Shown piece after piece: positions 32,539-45,306 of a DNA stretch of 64,000 nt. The stretch's first letter is position 1; each line of letters opens with the position of its first letter. Origin of the DNA: Aphanomyces cochlioides (Eukaryota; Oomycota; Saprolegniomycetes; Saprolegniales; Verrucalvaceae); the NCBI GenBank assembly GCA_019828595.1, contig JAHQRK010000012.1, positions 682,001-746,000 of the forward strand, written 5' to 3'. Made by a program: the position numbers and the translations under genes. The notes beneath the pieces were generated by a model. The model searched no databases. It saw only the letters and a program-made list of their open reading frames with translations, and was not told where the DNA came from.

Positions 32539-35500
32539 ATGACGAAGCTGCGGCAGTTCCGTTTGCTACCTTCAGGATGCATGCACCGGAAGGGCCAGAG
32601 CAATCTCCACATTGTTGGGGGTGATTTGTGTGGCAAGTACTTTGCCTTTTGCTCGACTCTTGCTGTTTATGTCTTCCATATCGATACATTCGAGCTATTT
32701 CGATTGTTATCCACTGCTGAGAACCTTGTTGGGATGCTCTGGTGCGGCTCGGCCAATGCACAACCACAATGGTTGGCAACGGTAACAGTGTCAAGTAAAG
32801 TCATCCTGTATGACGTCGAGACGGAAGACATTCTCTACAGTGCAATGCTGCCGTCTTCACCTGTGGCATTTCAATGGCATCCTCTCAAAACCGACCTTGT
32901 GTTTGCGTCCGACAGTGCAGATTCAAAGAGTATATCGACGCTATTTGCGTGGTCGATTGATCATGTTGCCAAGTCGCAGGCAATGCCAACACTGCAAAAG
33001 AGCATGGAGAGCCACGTAACTGTGATCCAGTTCAACTCGGTTGGCATTTTGGCTCTCGGCTTCGAGTACAAACCCTCTTCTCATTGAGCCTCATGACAGA
33101 TTGTAGAAATGGCAACTTGGCAGTCGTCGGCAACACGTCAGACTCGTTTCGCATTGTCAAGAAGCAGAAGAAGCATGCGAGCGCCATTATTGATCTCCAA
33201 TGGGACTCGCTTTCGACCATTTACTTATTGATTGCAACTCGTGATGGTCATTGCGCCTTATGGGAAGTCACCGAGCAGACTGGCGTTCCTCTTCATACTT
33301 TTGATAAGCAAGGCTCTGGGACCACAGCCATTGCATGGTAAGTAACTTTGTGGCGCTATTCCCATCATTGTCATTATCTCCCTTGAGTAGGCTTCCATGG
33401 GCTTCGGGACTTTTTGTCACCGCTAATGGACGCACGGGCAATGTTAAGTTGTGGAATGTCTCGCAGACGACACCGATCGAGCACTTTCGCGTGCGGCCAG
33501 CGGGTGTTGGCATTCACAGCACGGTCGTCTTACCGAAATCCGAGCAGCTTTTGTGTGCATCTGGCGACGGCTCTGTCGGAGTGTACCATGTATCAAGGCG
33601 GCAACTTGTGTGGCAGACTCACGTTCGATCTCTCCTTTCGGCTGCCCATCGTCTGACTGCTTGCTTTGTAGCCTGGACACAAGGAAACCATCTTTGACAT
33701 TCGCTACCAGCCAACTAGCTCCGACGTCTTGGCTACCTGTGGCCATGACGGCACGGTGCGAGTTTGGAATGTGTCGTCGCATGAATGCACGCACCATCTC
33801 CAAGGCCAAGAAGGAATCACATACAGCATTGCATGGTCGCCACACACTGCCACGTATCTTGCGTCGGCGTCGTCCACTGGGTCCGTGTACATTTGGGATC
33901 TTCGCCAGAACGCGCCGATCGTCCAAGTGAAGCACCACAAGGAGGCTATCTACTGCATTTCGTGGTCAAAACATTCCTCACATCGGCGCTTGGCCACGTC
34001 ATCTCGGGACAAGTCGATTGTGGTCTTTGAAGAGGCAGACGGTGCAATGGATCGGCGGTACCTTGTCCCAAGTAGGTGCTTTCTTTCCCGAGCTGTTGGC
34101 TGTAGCTGCATTTGTAGCTGCTGCATTCGGTTGCGAGTGGCATCCAGACGGCCTCCTCTTGGCCGTTGGCTGTGAAGACCACGTCGTGAGAATTTTTGAC
34201 GTCACATCGCAGTCAAATGAGCCACTGCGAGTCTTAGCAGGGCATGAAGCGCGAGTATTCCACACAGTTTGGTATCCCTTCCAAGCGTCTCATGCGTGGA
34301 TTGCATCCAGCGCGGACGACTGCACGATCCGCGTCTGGACAGTCGATCGTATTGCTGAAAATGGCGGCGTAGTGCCATACGTGACCCTCCGAGGCCACAC
34401 CAACTTTGTCCGGGCTCTTGTTTGGAGTTGCAGTCGGTACTGTTGACATGACCCTCTCCCCAACGACCTCCTTTTTGCAACTAGGCACGAGGCAGAGTCC
34501 CCTTTTCTTCTCAGTGGAAGCTGGGATGCGTCAATTCGAGTATGGGATGTCGCGGCGCGGGAATGCCGTTTTGTCGTGACCGATCATCTCGCTGATGTCT
34601 ATGGGATTGCCACGCATGTGGATACGCCATGCATATTCGTGTCGTGCTCACGTGACACAACCATTCGTTTCTGGGGTCTAAGCTCACCCGCAACTCATCG
34701 ACGGCTCCTCCATACGTTGGCACATCCGCCGTGGAAAAACCAAGATGAGATCATGACGATCACTGCTGAAACCAGTACTGTTGGAGGAGTCGCCAATTTC
34801 TTTCGACTTCTCGTGTCAACACCCGAACAGTCATCATGGGTGATTCCACCAGGGGATCGCCTCTTGTCCGTGGCGATGGAACGCGCGAGGCGACTCGAAT
34901 CCGGCCATGGACGCCGCGCTAAACCCACCAAGCTCAACCATGCTGATCAGCTCCGTCAAGCAGCTCAGATGTATCTCAAGGCGGGAGCGCTGCAAAAGTA
35001 AAGAACCCTCGACCGACGACACCTTGGTGTTGAAAGAGTTGTTTAGGTATTGCAACCTGATGATCGAGTTGGATGAATGGGAAGCTGCGCTTGCTATCGC
35101 ACCTGCGATCTCGATGTCATACTGGCAAGACCTCGCCAGTACATACGCGAATGCTCTCGCCGCCAAGCAAGATGAGAGTGCCGTGTCGTTCTACGTTGCC
35201 ACCAACCAAGTTGAAAAGGCCATTCAGGTGTTTCACTCGAGGGGCCAGTTGGAAGACGCTTGCATCGTCGCTCAAGCCCATACCGCTGGCCATTTTAGTT
35301 CGCGAGAAGTACAAGTTGAGAGCGATTCAATGCGCCGGGAGTCGCGAACTGCGACGCAAGAACTCCTCCACAAAACATACAATTGGTTTGCTGACTATTA
35401 CTCGAACCGAGGCGACACAGTCTTGGCTGCATGTTGCCATCTTGCGGTCGATCAAGTCGATACTGCTATTGACCGCCTCGTCCGTGGTGATCATGTATGT

Positions 35501-36874
35501 TTATGAAGCTGAATCTGGACAGGAGCGCTCACATTGGTGTCATTGTAGCTGGAGCTTGCATGGATTTTGCTCCATTGGGGAGATGAGATCACCAAGCGAT
35601 CGACGCATGAACTGGTCGTTGCTGGGCTTGTCCACCGATGTGAAGCCTTGGGGGATTTAGCCCTCGCCATGAAATACGCGAAGCACCTCGGCCCCCATGA
35701 GGTACATAACAAGAAGGTCAACATTTTGTCAACTTTGACCGGATTGTAGATGGCTGCTGTCTACGCAAGGCACAAACATCCAAAAGAGCTACAAGATATT
35801 GCCAATGTGCCTGAACATAATGCGCTTGTCATGGCATTGGGGGCTCAACTGGCAGACGGCAAAGTAATATCGTCCTCGATCGATGACTTTGAAATTGAAC
35901 AGTCTGTAGATGGTCGATGCTGTCCGAACGTATTTGCTTCTCGACGACATACACGAAGTATGCCAAGACAATCCAAACTCTACTGAACTGGAGACTCTTC
36001 TAGGGCATTGCGCTAGCCTTGTCTGAACTAAACGGTTCATGCTTCTCGCACAATCTAGACTCGTTTTTGCATGTAGAACATATCGAAGATGAAATTTGTG
36101 ACGCCACCAAGCCACTGGACCATCCATCGTGGAAGCTTCTCATCGCGATGACGCATGTCTTGCGGTCTTACGACATTACACGCTTGGACGCAAAGTAAAA
36201 TCCAAGCTACGGCGATCTTGGAGGCTTGACTGTGGTGGTAGAATGCGCGCAGGTGTGCTGGCCTTCATGGCTCTTGGGGGATTCATCCGCGCAGTTCAAG
36301 CCCGTTATCCACTTGCTATTGTGTCGTACTTGATGCACGTCGTGCATTCCCAATGCCACAGCTACAACATTCGCTTTCCCTTGACACCCCCCACTTTGCT
36401 TTACATGGTATTTCTTCATCGCGTTGTCGTCTTGACTTTGATTTTTCAGGAAGCCAAGTATGCCAGTCGCCTTGATGTTGCCAAGACGATCCTTCTGTTG
36501 GAGCAGATGGAACAAACGAATATGACCTCCTCGTGGGGCTCGGCATTGAAGGAGAAAGTTGCTGAGCTACGACACCAAATCTGCGGCCAAGCCAGCTCTA
36601 GCTTTTGGGTAGATCCGTCGCTCGTTGAGCCAGTCGTCGTTGCTGGCTCTGGCCTACCATCGGCGGGCCGGACGCAGCATCCAGTCGTATCCCTCTTCAC
36701 AGGCGAAGTAGGCTTCCTGAATTTATCACAACTGAAGTGGCGTAGGTGATCCATGGTCCCTTGGTACGCCTTGAAGATGATGTGTCGGCTTTGAAGTTGG
36801 AGGAGGCTATCATGTGGCACCGAGTAAATCCATTCTCTCCGCTGTCAACTGGTGATAAGATAACGTTGGATTAA
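32539..36874 (+). CDS. WDR17: WDR17-like WD-repeat protein
   Basis: Start is at 32539 (MTKLRQFRLLPSGCMHRKGQ). About a dozen WD40 blades follow (GNVKLWNVSQTTPIEHF; VLATCGHDGTVRVWNVSSHE; SGSWDASIRVWDVAARE). Then comes the helical tail typical of WDR17: YCNLMIELDEWEAALAIAPA, VSFYVATNQVEKAIQVFHSR, ELLHKTYNWFADYYSNRGDT and VLAACCHLAVDQVDTAIDRL. The last exon (IHGPLVRLEDDVSALKLEEA and MWHRVNPFSPLSTGDK) matches the WDR17 C-terminus, so the protein looks complete. Many introns of about 50 bp interrupt it. Its cellular role is poorly known; the architecture resembles intraflagellar-transport-type scaffolds. The stop shares a TTAA with the convergent neighbour. Confidence 0.85.
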
Positions 36875-37699
36875 TTGTTTTGCCATTCGCTGGACCAAGT
36901 GTTGTCACCACCAGGATGAATGGTTCGATTGTCTTCGTGGAGTTGGGTGTGCATTCGTGCGATCTCATCTTGGATGTCTGTCATCACGAGCGTTGTTTTG
37001 TCGTGAAAATTGATATCGTATTCCTCAAGCACGCCATGTTGCATCAATTGCTGGTGCCTCGTTTCAAGAATTGCTTCCAATTGAACTAATGCTTCATATG
37101 ATCGACTCCGACGAGGTGGCGCCGCACGCTTTTCTTGTGGTGCTGATGCTTCAGCAGCATGGAGCTACGTGAACATTTGAGACTTCAACCTTTGTCAGAA
37201 AACTTACATCGACGGCAGAGACAGTTGAAATGTGTGGTGGAGGAGGAGATGACGAAGTTGAGGGCTTCAGAGCTGCTTGGGTTTCCAATTCGTGTTTCCT
37301 CTGCATTGTGTATTAGCTTTGATAGAACTGTGGGAAGTTCACCTGAGTCAAAAGTCCGATGAGAAAGTCAACTGTTTCTATGGACATCTTGTTGACAGGA
37401 CCAAACGATCGCAAATCATCATTCAGAGAATCGGAAGGACTTTCACTGGTCTCTGTTTCCATCGAGCGCACATCGATCCCTCGGTTTTCTTTCTTACGGG
37501 TCGTCACTGGAGTCTGCGGCTGCGATGGAGCTCTCGACGACAAAAGAGGATCCACCTTTGGATCATGTGCTCGCCAAACTTGTGGACTCTGCTGCTTTGG
37601 AGGTGTAACCGCAGATCCGGGTGTAAAGACATTGTTCATGCGTGGCCTGTGCTTTAACCCGCTTGGATCTTTGCGAGAGCTAAACTTGGTCGCCGCCAT
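36871..37699 (-). CDS. Unrecognised low-complexity/coiled protein
   Basis: Three exons. Start is at 37699 (MAATKFSSRKDPSGLKHRPR); the first exon is Ser/Pro-rich and ends NKMSIETVDFLIGLLTQ. Intron 1 (about 37300-37345) joins to RKHELETQAALKPSTSSSPP. Intron 2 (about 37150-37207) joins VSAVD to LHAAEASAPQEKRAAPPRRS. It ends with a helical region (YEALVQLEAILETRHQQL, DIQDEIARMHTQLHED). All junctions keep frame. The basic, disordered N-half and helical C-half would fit a small nuclear or cytoskeletal adaptor, but no family is recognised. The promoter palindrome TAATCCGGATAA at 37724 is 24 bp upstream of the ATG. Confidence 0.6.
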
Positions 37700-37723
37700 T
37701 CCACGACATGAAGAAAAATGCAA

Positions 37724-37735
37724 TAATCCGGATAA
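37724..37735. promoter_or_regulatory. TAATCCGGATAA element
   Basis: A near-palindrome, 24 bp upstream of the minus-strand start codon at 37699. Confidence 0.5.
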
Positions 37736-37925
37736 AATATTGTATCCTCTACAATAATTTATTGTTACGGCAAAATAAAATACAATATATTGCTCATCTT
37801 CCAAGCGTTACCACAGGACAGAGGACGAAGGACGACAATTTGCCATCCTCTCTGAGCTCTACCATGACTCGGAAGCAGGAGCTTTGTGCTTGAGCACGCC
37901 AAAGGTGGGATATTGAATTGCTGTT

Positions 37926-37973
37926 GAGAAGAAAGGCTGTCGAGAAGAAAGGCTGTCGAGAAGAAAGGCTGTC
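37926..37973. repeat. Minisatellite, 3 x 16 bp
   Basis: Three perfect copies of GAGAAGAAAGGCTGTC in a non-coding spacer. Confidence 0.9.
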
Positions 37974-38030
37974 GATATCCACGTCGTTGCGGACAATCCA
38001 GCACGAGGAATGAGAAGAGCTTGGAGAGCA

Positions 38031-38057
38031 CGAGTTATATCGCGGCGATATAACTCG
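38031..38057. repeat. Perfect 27-bp palindrome
   Basis: CGAGTTATATCGC, one central G, then the exact complement. It lies between the gene starting at 37699 and the 3' end of the HSF gene. Possible roles are a cruciform, the binding site of a dimeric protein or a transposon footprint; none can be chosen from sequence alone. Confidence 0.8.
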
Positions 38058-38355
38058 GTTTCTTTCGGGAACGTGGCTGGATACAGTCTGGCGCGACGCC
38101 ATGTGGCCGCCCTAGTGGTATTTCCATCTTATCGGGGCAAGAAGTGTAGAGTGACGTGGTCGTCAAATGGGGGAGCAAGGCTCGGAAGCCTTCCACGAAC
38201 GAATGATCGCGGCCTCGAAATGGCCCTCGAAACTCATATACTTGTCCTGCCACGAGGTTAGATCTCAATGCGTTGCCAAGGAGAGCCTTCAGTTGAAAGA
38301 AGATAGATTAGTTTATTGAAGTTAAGAGCAAATAAGTTGATCAAGCACGCAGCGA

Positions 38356-38886
38356 CTATACAATCACGGATGGAAACGTTGGCGCGCCTATGGACGCCTC
38401 CGTCTTGATCCAATCGTCATCGTCAAATGCCAGTAAATCAATGCAGACATTCCAGTCGTCGGTGTGGATCACATCCAGCTCTTCAAGTGGGCCAAGCATA
38501 TCCACCTCCACGGTCTTGTTCACAATTCTACCATTGTCGGGCTTGAAATACTCGGGGGAAGACTGCTTGCGGCCAATGTTCATCGTATCAAGAGAGGAAT
38601 ACCGATTGAATTGGGGATGGCTAAACGTGCACACGCATGACTGCGTCTTCGTCCACTTGCGAAAGCCAAAGTAGTTGAGCTGGCGTTGAAAGCTCGCGAG
38701 TTTGTTGTGTTTGAAGTACTTCGGAAGGACTTCGTTCTCGAGGCGCTTGACATCAAAGAGTTGAAAGCAAGAGCCGTCAGCCGTCCATGAAATGATTGAC
38801 GGATCTTCCGTTGTGAGAATACAGTCGAGATGGCGGAGGAACTTTGGCGTGCCCATCATGCGTTTCTTTTTCCCGTCCTGCGGCAT
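38356..38886 (-). CDS. HSF-type DNA-binding transcription factor
   Basis: An intronless frame of 176 residues from the ATG at 38886. Residues ~12-100 form the heat-shock-factor winged-helix domain: PKFLRHLDCILTTED, ISWTADGSCFQLFDVKRLEN, LPKYFKHNKLASFQRQLNYF and GFRKW. The rest is an acidic tail (LLAFDDDDWIKTEAS) that could act as a transactivation region. There is no obvious HR-A/B leucine zipper, so it may bind DNA as a monomer, unlike classical HSF1. Oomycetes and diatoms carry many such short HSF-like factors, so its regulon cannot be guessed. Confidence 0.85.
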   Translation of the reverse strand: MPQDGKKKRMMGTPKFLRHLDCILTTEDPSIISWTADGSCFQLFDVKRLENEVLPKYFKHNKLASFQRQLNYFGFRKWTKTQSCVCTFSHPQFNRYSSLDTMNIGRKQSSPEYFKPDNGRIVNKTVEVDMLGPLEELDVIHTDDWNVCIDLLAFDDDDWIKTEASIGAPTFPSVIV

Positions 38887-39319
38887 GATACTAAACTCGC
38901 TTGTGTCGATGAAAATTGCAGAATGGAAGCGTGCACCCGCAGATCTTGCTCAATCTCCGAGGTACAGTCGCTCGGATAAGATGGCAAGTACCACATGAGT
39001 TAGCCACATGGCACAAGTGCTTCAGAGCTTCTCCATGGCTCCAGCTGTCTCGTATACTGACCCCCTTGAAAGGTAGAAGAGTCGACGACGACAGAAGCTC
39101 GTCTAAACAATTTCTTGGAAGATGCAATCGACAACTGCTGCTGAAAGAGTTCTATCGAAATTTTTTGGCACTCCATCACCTCTCGAGACGCCTGAGGGGC
39201 CACAAGCAGTCACAGAGAAGGCACCGTGTCTTCCATATTGATATGCGTTCAAGAGTCCAATGAGACACAGTCGCAATCCGTGAGGAGTCAAATTACGAGG
39301 AAATTACTCCAAGTAGCTC

Positions 39320-40315
39320 TACTTGTTTGTCCACTTTGGAGCGGTTTTGGCTAGAAACGACTGAATGCCCTCTTTGGCATCGTGGGCGAGCATGTTGTTC
39401 CACATGACCTAGGAAGGCAAGAGCATCAACCAAAGTATTTGGGACTAGCTTACAGTTGATGCATAGTCGTAAGCGTTGGGTAGTGGCATGTCCAATTGCT
39501 TGTAGAACGCAGTCTTGCCAATACGAGTTGCTAGCTGGCTCTTGGACGCTATTGTGTTTGCTACGTTCAGCACAACGTTATCGAGCTCCTACAAGCAATA
39601 AATGAACCGTCACGCATGTCGACAGGGCAACTTACTTGACTGGGCACTACATCATTGATAAGTCCGATGCGGGCAGCTTCCTCTGCATTGACCATTTCTC
39701 CAGTCAAGAGCATTTTCATAGCATGCTTTCTCCCAACAGATCGCGAGAGAGCGACGCCCGGTGTTGTGCAAAACAACCCAATGCTCACGCCTACGAATCA
39801 AAACCGCATATCCTAGTGGTCAAACAAGGGTAGGTACCTGGTGTACAAAAGTGAGAAGTCGTCGAAGCGTATGCGAGGTCACAAGTTGCTACAAGCTGGC
39901 ATCCTGCTGCAGTTGCAACTCCATCGACCTTGGCGATCACCGGTTGGTTCAAGTGTAGGATCCGTTGCATGAGCGCACTGCACTCCTCAAATGTCGTTTG
40001 GAGAAGCGCAGATCCAGCCGAAGACGCATCGATCGTTCCACTCTCTTCCAGGGCCACATGAGACGCAAGCAGTTCTTTGAGATGATGGCCCGAGCTAAAG
40101 GCCGGCCCCTCGGCACCGAGAATTACGGCACTACAGTCGTTGTTCTTCATCACCCAAAAACAAAAGAGACTATACCGAATCGAGGAATCGTCGTGAATGC
40201 TATTGAACGTCTTGGTAAGCTCTCGGATCAGATCTAGACTGAGTGCATTGCGGGACTTGGCGCTAGTCAGTGTGACCTCGCAGATCCCCGTCTCGATCAA
40301 TGTCTTGCGGAGCAT
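39320..40315 (-). CDS. ECHDC3: Enoyl-CoA hydratase domain protein 3 (ECHDC3)-like, mitochondrial
   Basis: Crotonase-fold protein. Start is at 40315 ([20 protein letters not shown]). An upstream in-frame GTG is not used. Motifs: [40 protein letters not shown] (oxyanion-hole region); [60 protein letters not shown]; and the end [14 protein letters not shown]. Introns lie near 40135-40170, 39790-39835, 39592-39638 and 39409-39455. ECHDC3 is a poorly understood mitochondrial member lacking one catalytic Glu of true hydratases. The gene is divergent from uL24m and shares a promoter with it. Confidence 0.8.
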
Positions 40316-40348
40316 CTTCACTTTTCCAACAATATCCGAACAAGACTA

Positions 40349-40433
40349 TTATCCGGACAATCTGTTGATTTGCTGTAGTTTCTGCCAATCAAATTTTGTA
40401 TCTTTGACAACTTCAACTTCATTATCCGGATGA
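40349..40433. promoter_or_regulatory. Paired TTATCCGGA elements in ECHDC3/uL24m divergent promoter
   Basis: TTATCCGGACAA at 40349-40360 (34 bp before the ECHDC3 ATG) and TTATCCGGATGA at 40422-40433. Both genes encode predicted mitochondrial proteins. Confidence 0.5.
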
Positions 40434-40582
40434 TTTAAATCCAAGAAAAATTATTTGATTGGTTGAAAATAAATTACTTTTAAATCGATTTAATTCATTA
40501 ATTTCAATTAAGTACGTATTTTTGATCGTACTTACCAGATGCCACCTTTGGTTGGTGAACCATAAATCGTGACGGACACAAG

Positions 40583-41226
40583 ATGGCGCACCGCATCCCT
40601 GCCGCGATGCGCAAGATGCCAAAGCGCGAAAAGCTCATTCCTGAGATTCCCAAGTGGAACATTTACCGTGGCGACTTGGTACGCTTTTTATCGCATGAAA
40701 TTCGCGAAATGACAATTGCTGTGCTTGTAGGTCGAAGTGATCAGTGGCCCACACCGAGGCAAACAAGGCGAAGTCAAGGAAGTCATTCGCGAAAAGAACT
40801 CTGTTGTTTTGAATGACATCAACATGCGCCATCGATACGTCAAAGCTACGCCTGGTGTCTCTCCTGGTCGTATCTACTTGGCTCCAGGCCCTATCCATTA
40901 CAGCAACGTCAACTTGATTGATCCTTCCACTGGGTATGAAGCAGCGTCATCTCATATCGCTTGACTGAAGTTTCGATGTAGCAAACCTACTCGCATTGGT
41001 ATTCGCTTCAGTGAAGAAGGAGAACGTCTTCGTATCTCCAAGAAGACTGGCACTATCATCCCTAAGCCAGAAGTCCTCAAGGAACGCCACACGCCCCGAC
41101 GAACAGGTTTGTCATCTTCACGGGCCTTTCCATCCTCAACATGTCGTAGAAACTGGCCCTTTGGATACGGCGCCAGAAGATGTGCTCGAACGTACAGTCA
41201 GCGACGAAGAAATTACTCGTCTGTAG
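40583..41226 (+). CDS. MRPL24: Mitochondrial ribosomal protein uL24m
   Basis: Large-subunit protein that helps start 23S-type rRNA folding. Start is at 40583 (MAHRIPAAMRKMPKREKLIP). The KOW motif reads VEVISGPHRGKQGEVKEVIR. Then come VVLNDINMRHRYVKATPG, RIGIRFSEEGERLRISKKTG and PKPEVLKERHTPRR. Introns of about 45-55 bp lie near 40678-40731, 40935-40982 and 41106-41150, the first inside the GDL|VEV junction. The length (about 165 residues) and C-terminal extension fit mitochondrial rather than cytosolic or plastid L24. The gene is convergent with the Nudix gene (stop codons 150 bp apart). Confidence 0.85.
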
Positions 41227-41378
41227 ACAATAGTTTGCTTTTCTTGGTAAAGACATCCATCTTTAACCATGTACTCTTATGCCATTCTCTTCGTTCACCA
41301 CACGGCCACGAGGAGCTCGCGATAAAGATAATGCCAAAGTACATTCAAAAGGAGATAGAGAGCTAGGTACAGATAGTT

Positions 41379-42535
<1,157 letters not shown>

Positions 42536-42653
42536 GTTGCACTGAGCGATGCAAAATGGAAATGACGTATTAGATTCAACAGGTTTCGAATCCCTTTGAA
42601 AGAAAATGGCAAAAAGATAACTACAATCTCTATCCCAACGCCAACTTGGTCGC

Positions 42654-44071
42654 CTATTGCAATTCCTCGACAGTTTGAGGCGTCGGGACACCTTTAGCTG
42701 CGTCACGAAGGCGGCTGTATGGCTTAATTGGATTGATGATGGTGCGGCACGTTGGATTTTCGCAACCGGCGCAGTTGAGCGGATATCCTGGCGAGTGGAG
42801 TGCGTCAGTATCAAGGTGGTCCTTCACCAAATCAGCCATGGCTTGGGCCAAGAGAGGCTCGTCATTCAGAGATGGACAACGCTTGAAGTGCTATGTCAAC
42901 GCCTGCGTAAGCGACAGGAGGGATTGACAAGGCACTGTACCTCAATTCCAAGTTTGTGCGCTTCTTCAGCGTACTCAATGTCGATTTCAAAGAGAGTTTC
43001 AATGTGATCGGACGTGAATGCAATCGGCACAGCCAAGATATGCCTGGGATTCGTTAGCGATGTGAACGAGAGAGGGAAAAGAAAGCTTACTTGTGTCCTT
43101 GAGCAGCCAAACCTTGGATTACATTGCTCGTGCTTGGTCCCATCCATGGCAAATAGCCGACTACAGAGCAAGTGCGATGAGTTTCGACAAGGACAACACG
43201 GACACACCTTTGGATTGCCAGCTCAAAACGTGCGTGTTCGGCAACTTTAGATGTTCCATGATGCGTTCACTCGTCGATGCAATTTCTTTAGTGTATGGAT
43301 CGCCCTTGTACACGACTTTCATCGGCACCGAGTGGGCTGAAAACATAATGACAACTTTGTCACGAACGTCCTCGGGAAACTCTTGCAAGCCCAATTGCAC
43401 ACGACGAGAGACAGCAGCAATGTATCCCGGATGCGTGTTCCATCTACAGGATACACACGCTCAATCCTTGAAAAGACTGCGAGATGTACCGATCAATCAG
43501 CGACCATTTGAACGTCTCGCCCATGTCGAGACGCTTCAATTCCCGCCACAGATGATTCATGCTGGATCCAGCTGTGGTACACGACCATTGAGGATACTAT
43601 CCATGGACGAACTTGTATCTTGTGACAGGGAGCTGGATCTACCTGCGAGAATGCAATCGCTCGTTCCGCGCCGTCATTCTTCATTTGCGTCAATGCAGCT
43701 TCCGTCAATGGGTTCGCGTATCGAAACATGGTGTAGTGCTTGTGAGGCGCACTCTATTCATCCCGTCAGAAGCCGGTAGTGGACAAGACGCAAACCTCCG
43801 GGCGGATCTCATCGAGAATTTTGCACATGGCTTCGCCTTGAATATTGGTCCAGTGTCCAATGGGTGACCCGCCGCCGATCGCCGCATATTGCTCTTTAAT
43901 CTTTGGCGAGCGGCGTTTCACGACAATCGACGAGACGAAGTCCTGGAATCGACCCAATGGGATAATCTCTGGATCCGCAAACAGGTTCTTCAAGAACGAT
44001 GGGACTTCATCCAGCGTGGATGGGCCGCCCATGTTCATCATCGCAATCGCCGTCCGCACCTTGCGAGCCAT
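42654..44071 (-). CDS. FECH: Ferrochelatase
   Basis: Inserts Fe2+ into protoporphyrin IX, the last step of haem synthesis, normally at the inner mitochondrial membrane. Start is at 44071 ([20 protein letters not shown]). Motifs: [55 protein letters not shown] (invariant His), VLSWQSK...[31 protein letters not shown]. The end has [16 protein letters not shown], a Cys-rich motif like the [2Fe-2S] ligands of animal ferrochelatases. Introns of 45-60 bp occur near 43765, 43590, 43440, 43150 and 42905. No long presequence is visible ahead of the first motif. TCATCCGGATGA lies 13 bp upstream of the ATG. Confidence 0.9.
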
Positions 44072-44083
44072 TGCAAAATGCAA

Positions 44084-44095
44084 TCATCCGGATGA
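44084..44095. promoter_or_regulatory. TCATCCGGATGA palindrome upstream of ferrochelatase
   Basis: A perfect palindrome variant, 13 bp before the ferrochelatase ATG. This is close enough to lie in the 5' UTR or at the transcription start. Confidence 0.55.
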
Positions 44096-45306
44096 CGTAA
44101 CCGCACATTTCTAGCACTCAGTGAATGCTCAGGAAGTCTCCCTCTCAAAAAGGCAACAAGTGGATGCACCCGTGGAACAAACAGGCTGCCACCTCCCGAC
44201 GACGGCGGCCTCTTCATCTCCTCTTCCTGCCTTGCCGCCTATCTATAGCCTCAATCTATTGATGTAGTGCTCTACGGTCTTGCTAAGCGGCCTAGAAGCA
44301 GCGATACGTAGCTATGTTTCGTAGCGTCAGTTGGTTGTTGTGTGCATTCAGGACGGATAGCAAGTGCATTTGATTGCTGAACCCATTAGAAACGAGCTAA
44401 TCACGGCGAGTGGACACCACTTTCGCGTGTCGTGAATGTCGCGGGTGGATTGACTGAAGTGTCTTCGTTGCTGGAGCAATCAGTTAGCAAGCCACAGGAC
44501 GCTAGCCAACACGATGGATTGATCAGCTTGCTGCAGCAGTTGGTGGTCAGGTTTGAATGGTGTGAAATGCACTCTTTAACGGCACGACGAGCCCATCAAG
44601 TCAACCGAGTGGCTGGCTGAACGAGGACATCCCCAGCATCAAGCGTCGATGAAACTTCCCCACGGCGTGGCCAATGGCTCGCCGACCCCTAGTCGCTCCA
44701 AGATTCTTTTGGCTGCCATTCATTTCCAGCCCCATAAAAATAGAAGTCTTCTACATTTAGTATACAAAACTCAAGTTTATTTTTGAACCAGTGTGGGTAG
44801 GTGTTTGATTCTATTTTGATCTGCCAGTGAACATTCCATACTTTAATCAAGATAATTGTGTTTCCTGGGTCCGAGTCCATCTATTACGTACGCTTTCGCA
44901 CTCGACCAAGTAGCCCCGTCGCTGATTCGTCTCAAGTGACCTCCAGCTCGCCCTAGGATCTTAGTATGCTAACTCATCAAGACAAAACATGAAGATTGCA
45001 ATGGTCTTCTTTCTATCGTGCTGTCTTTGAGTAGAAAGAAGGGTCTACGATGGATGATATACTATGTCATCGTGACGAGTGTGCCTCTCGTTGGAATCGA
45101 ACTTGACAGGAATGGACAATGTTTACAAATATCAAGTATAACGACGCAGGAGATGTTTAGTAGATTGGTCGTCGTCGTGTCAGCTGCTCAATTGAGAGGC
45201 ACCAACCAGCGAGTCAAATTGCACCACGAAATGGTGGTGGGGAACTCGGGCTTGAAGCTCCGCATGCGACTGCGCTCCATTCGTGAATTTGCTCACTTGA
45301 TTCAAC
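44096..45306. other. intergenic upstream of EF-1alpha, no gene seen
   Basis: Scattered short frames only (for example 44432-44620). An AT-rich stretch lies at 44740-44860. The ~300 bp before the EF-1alpha ATG probably hold its strong promoter, but no TCCGGAT palindrome occurs here. Confidence 0.4.
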
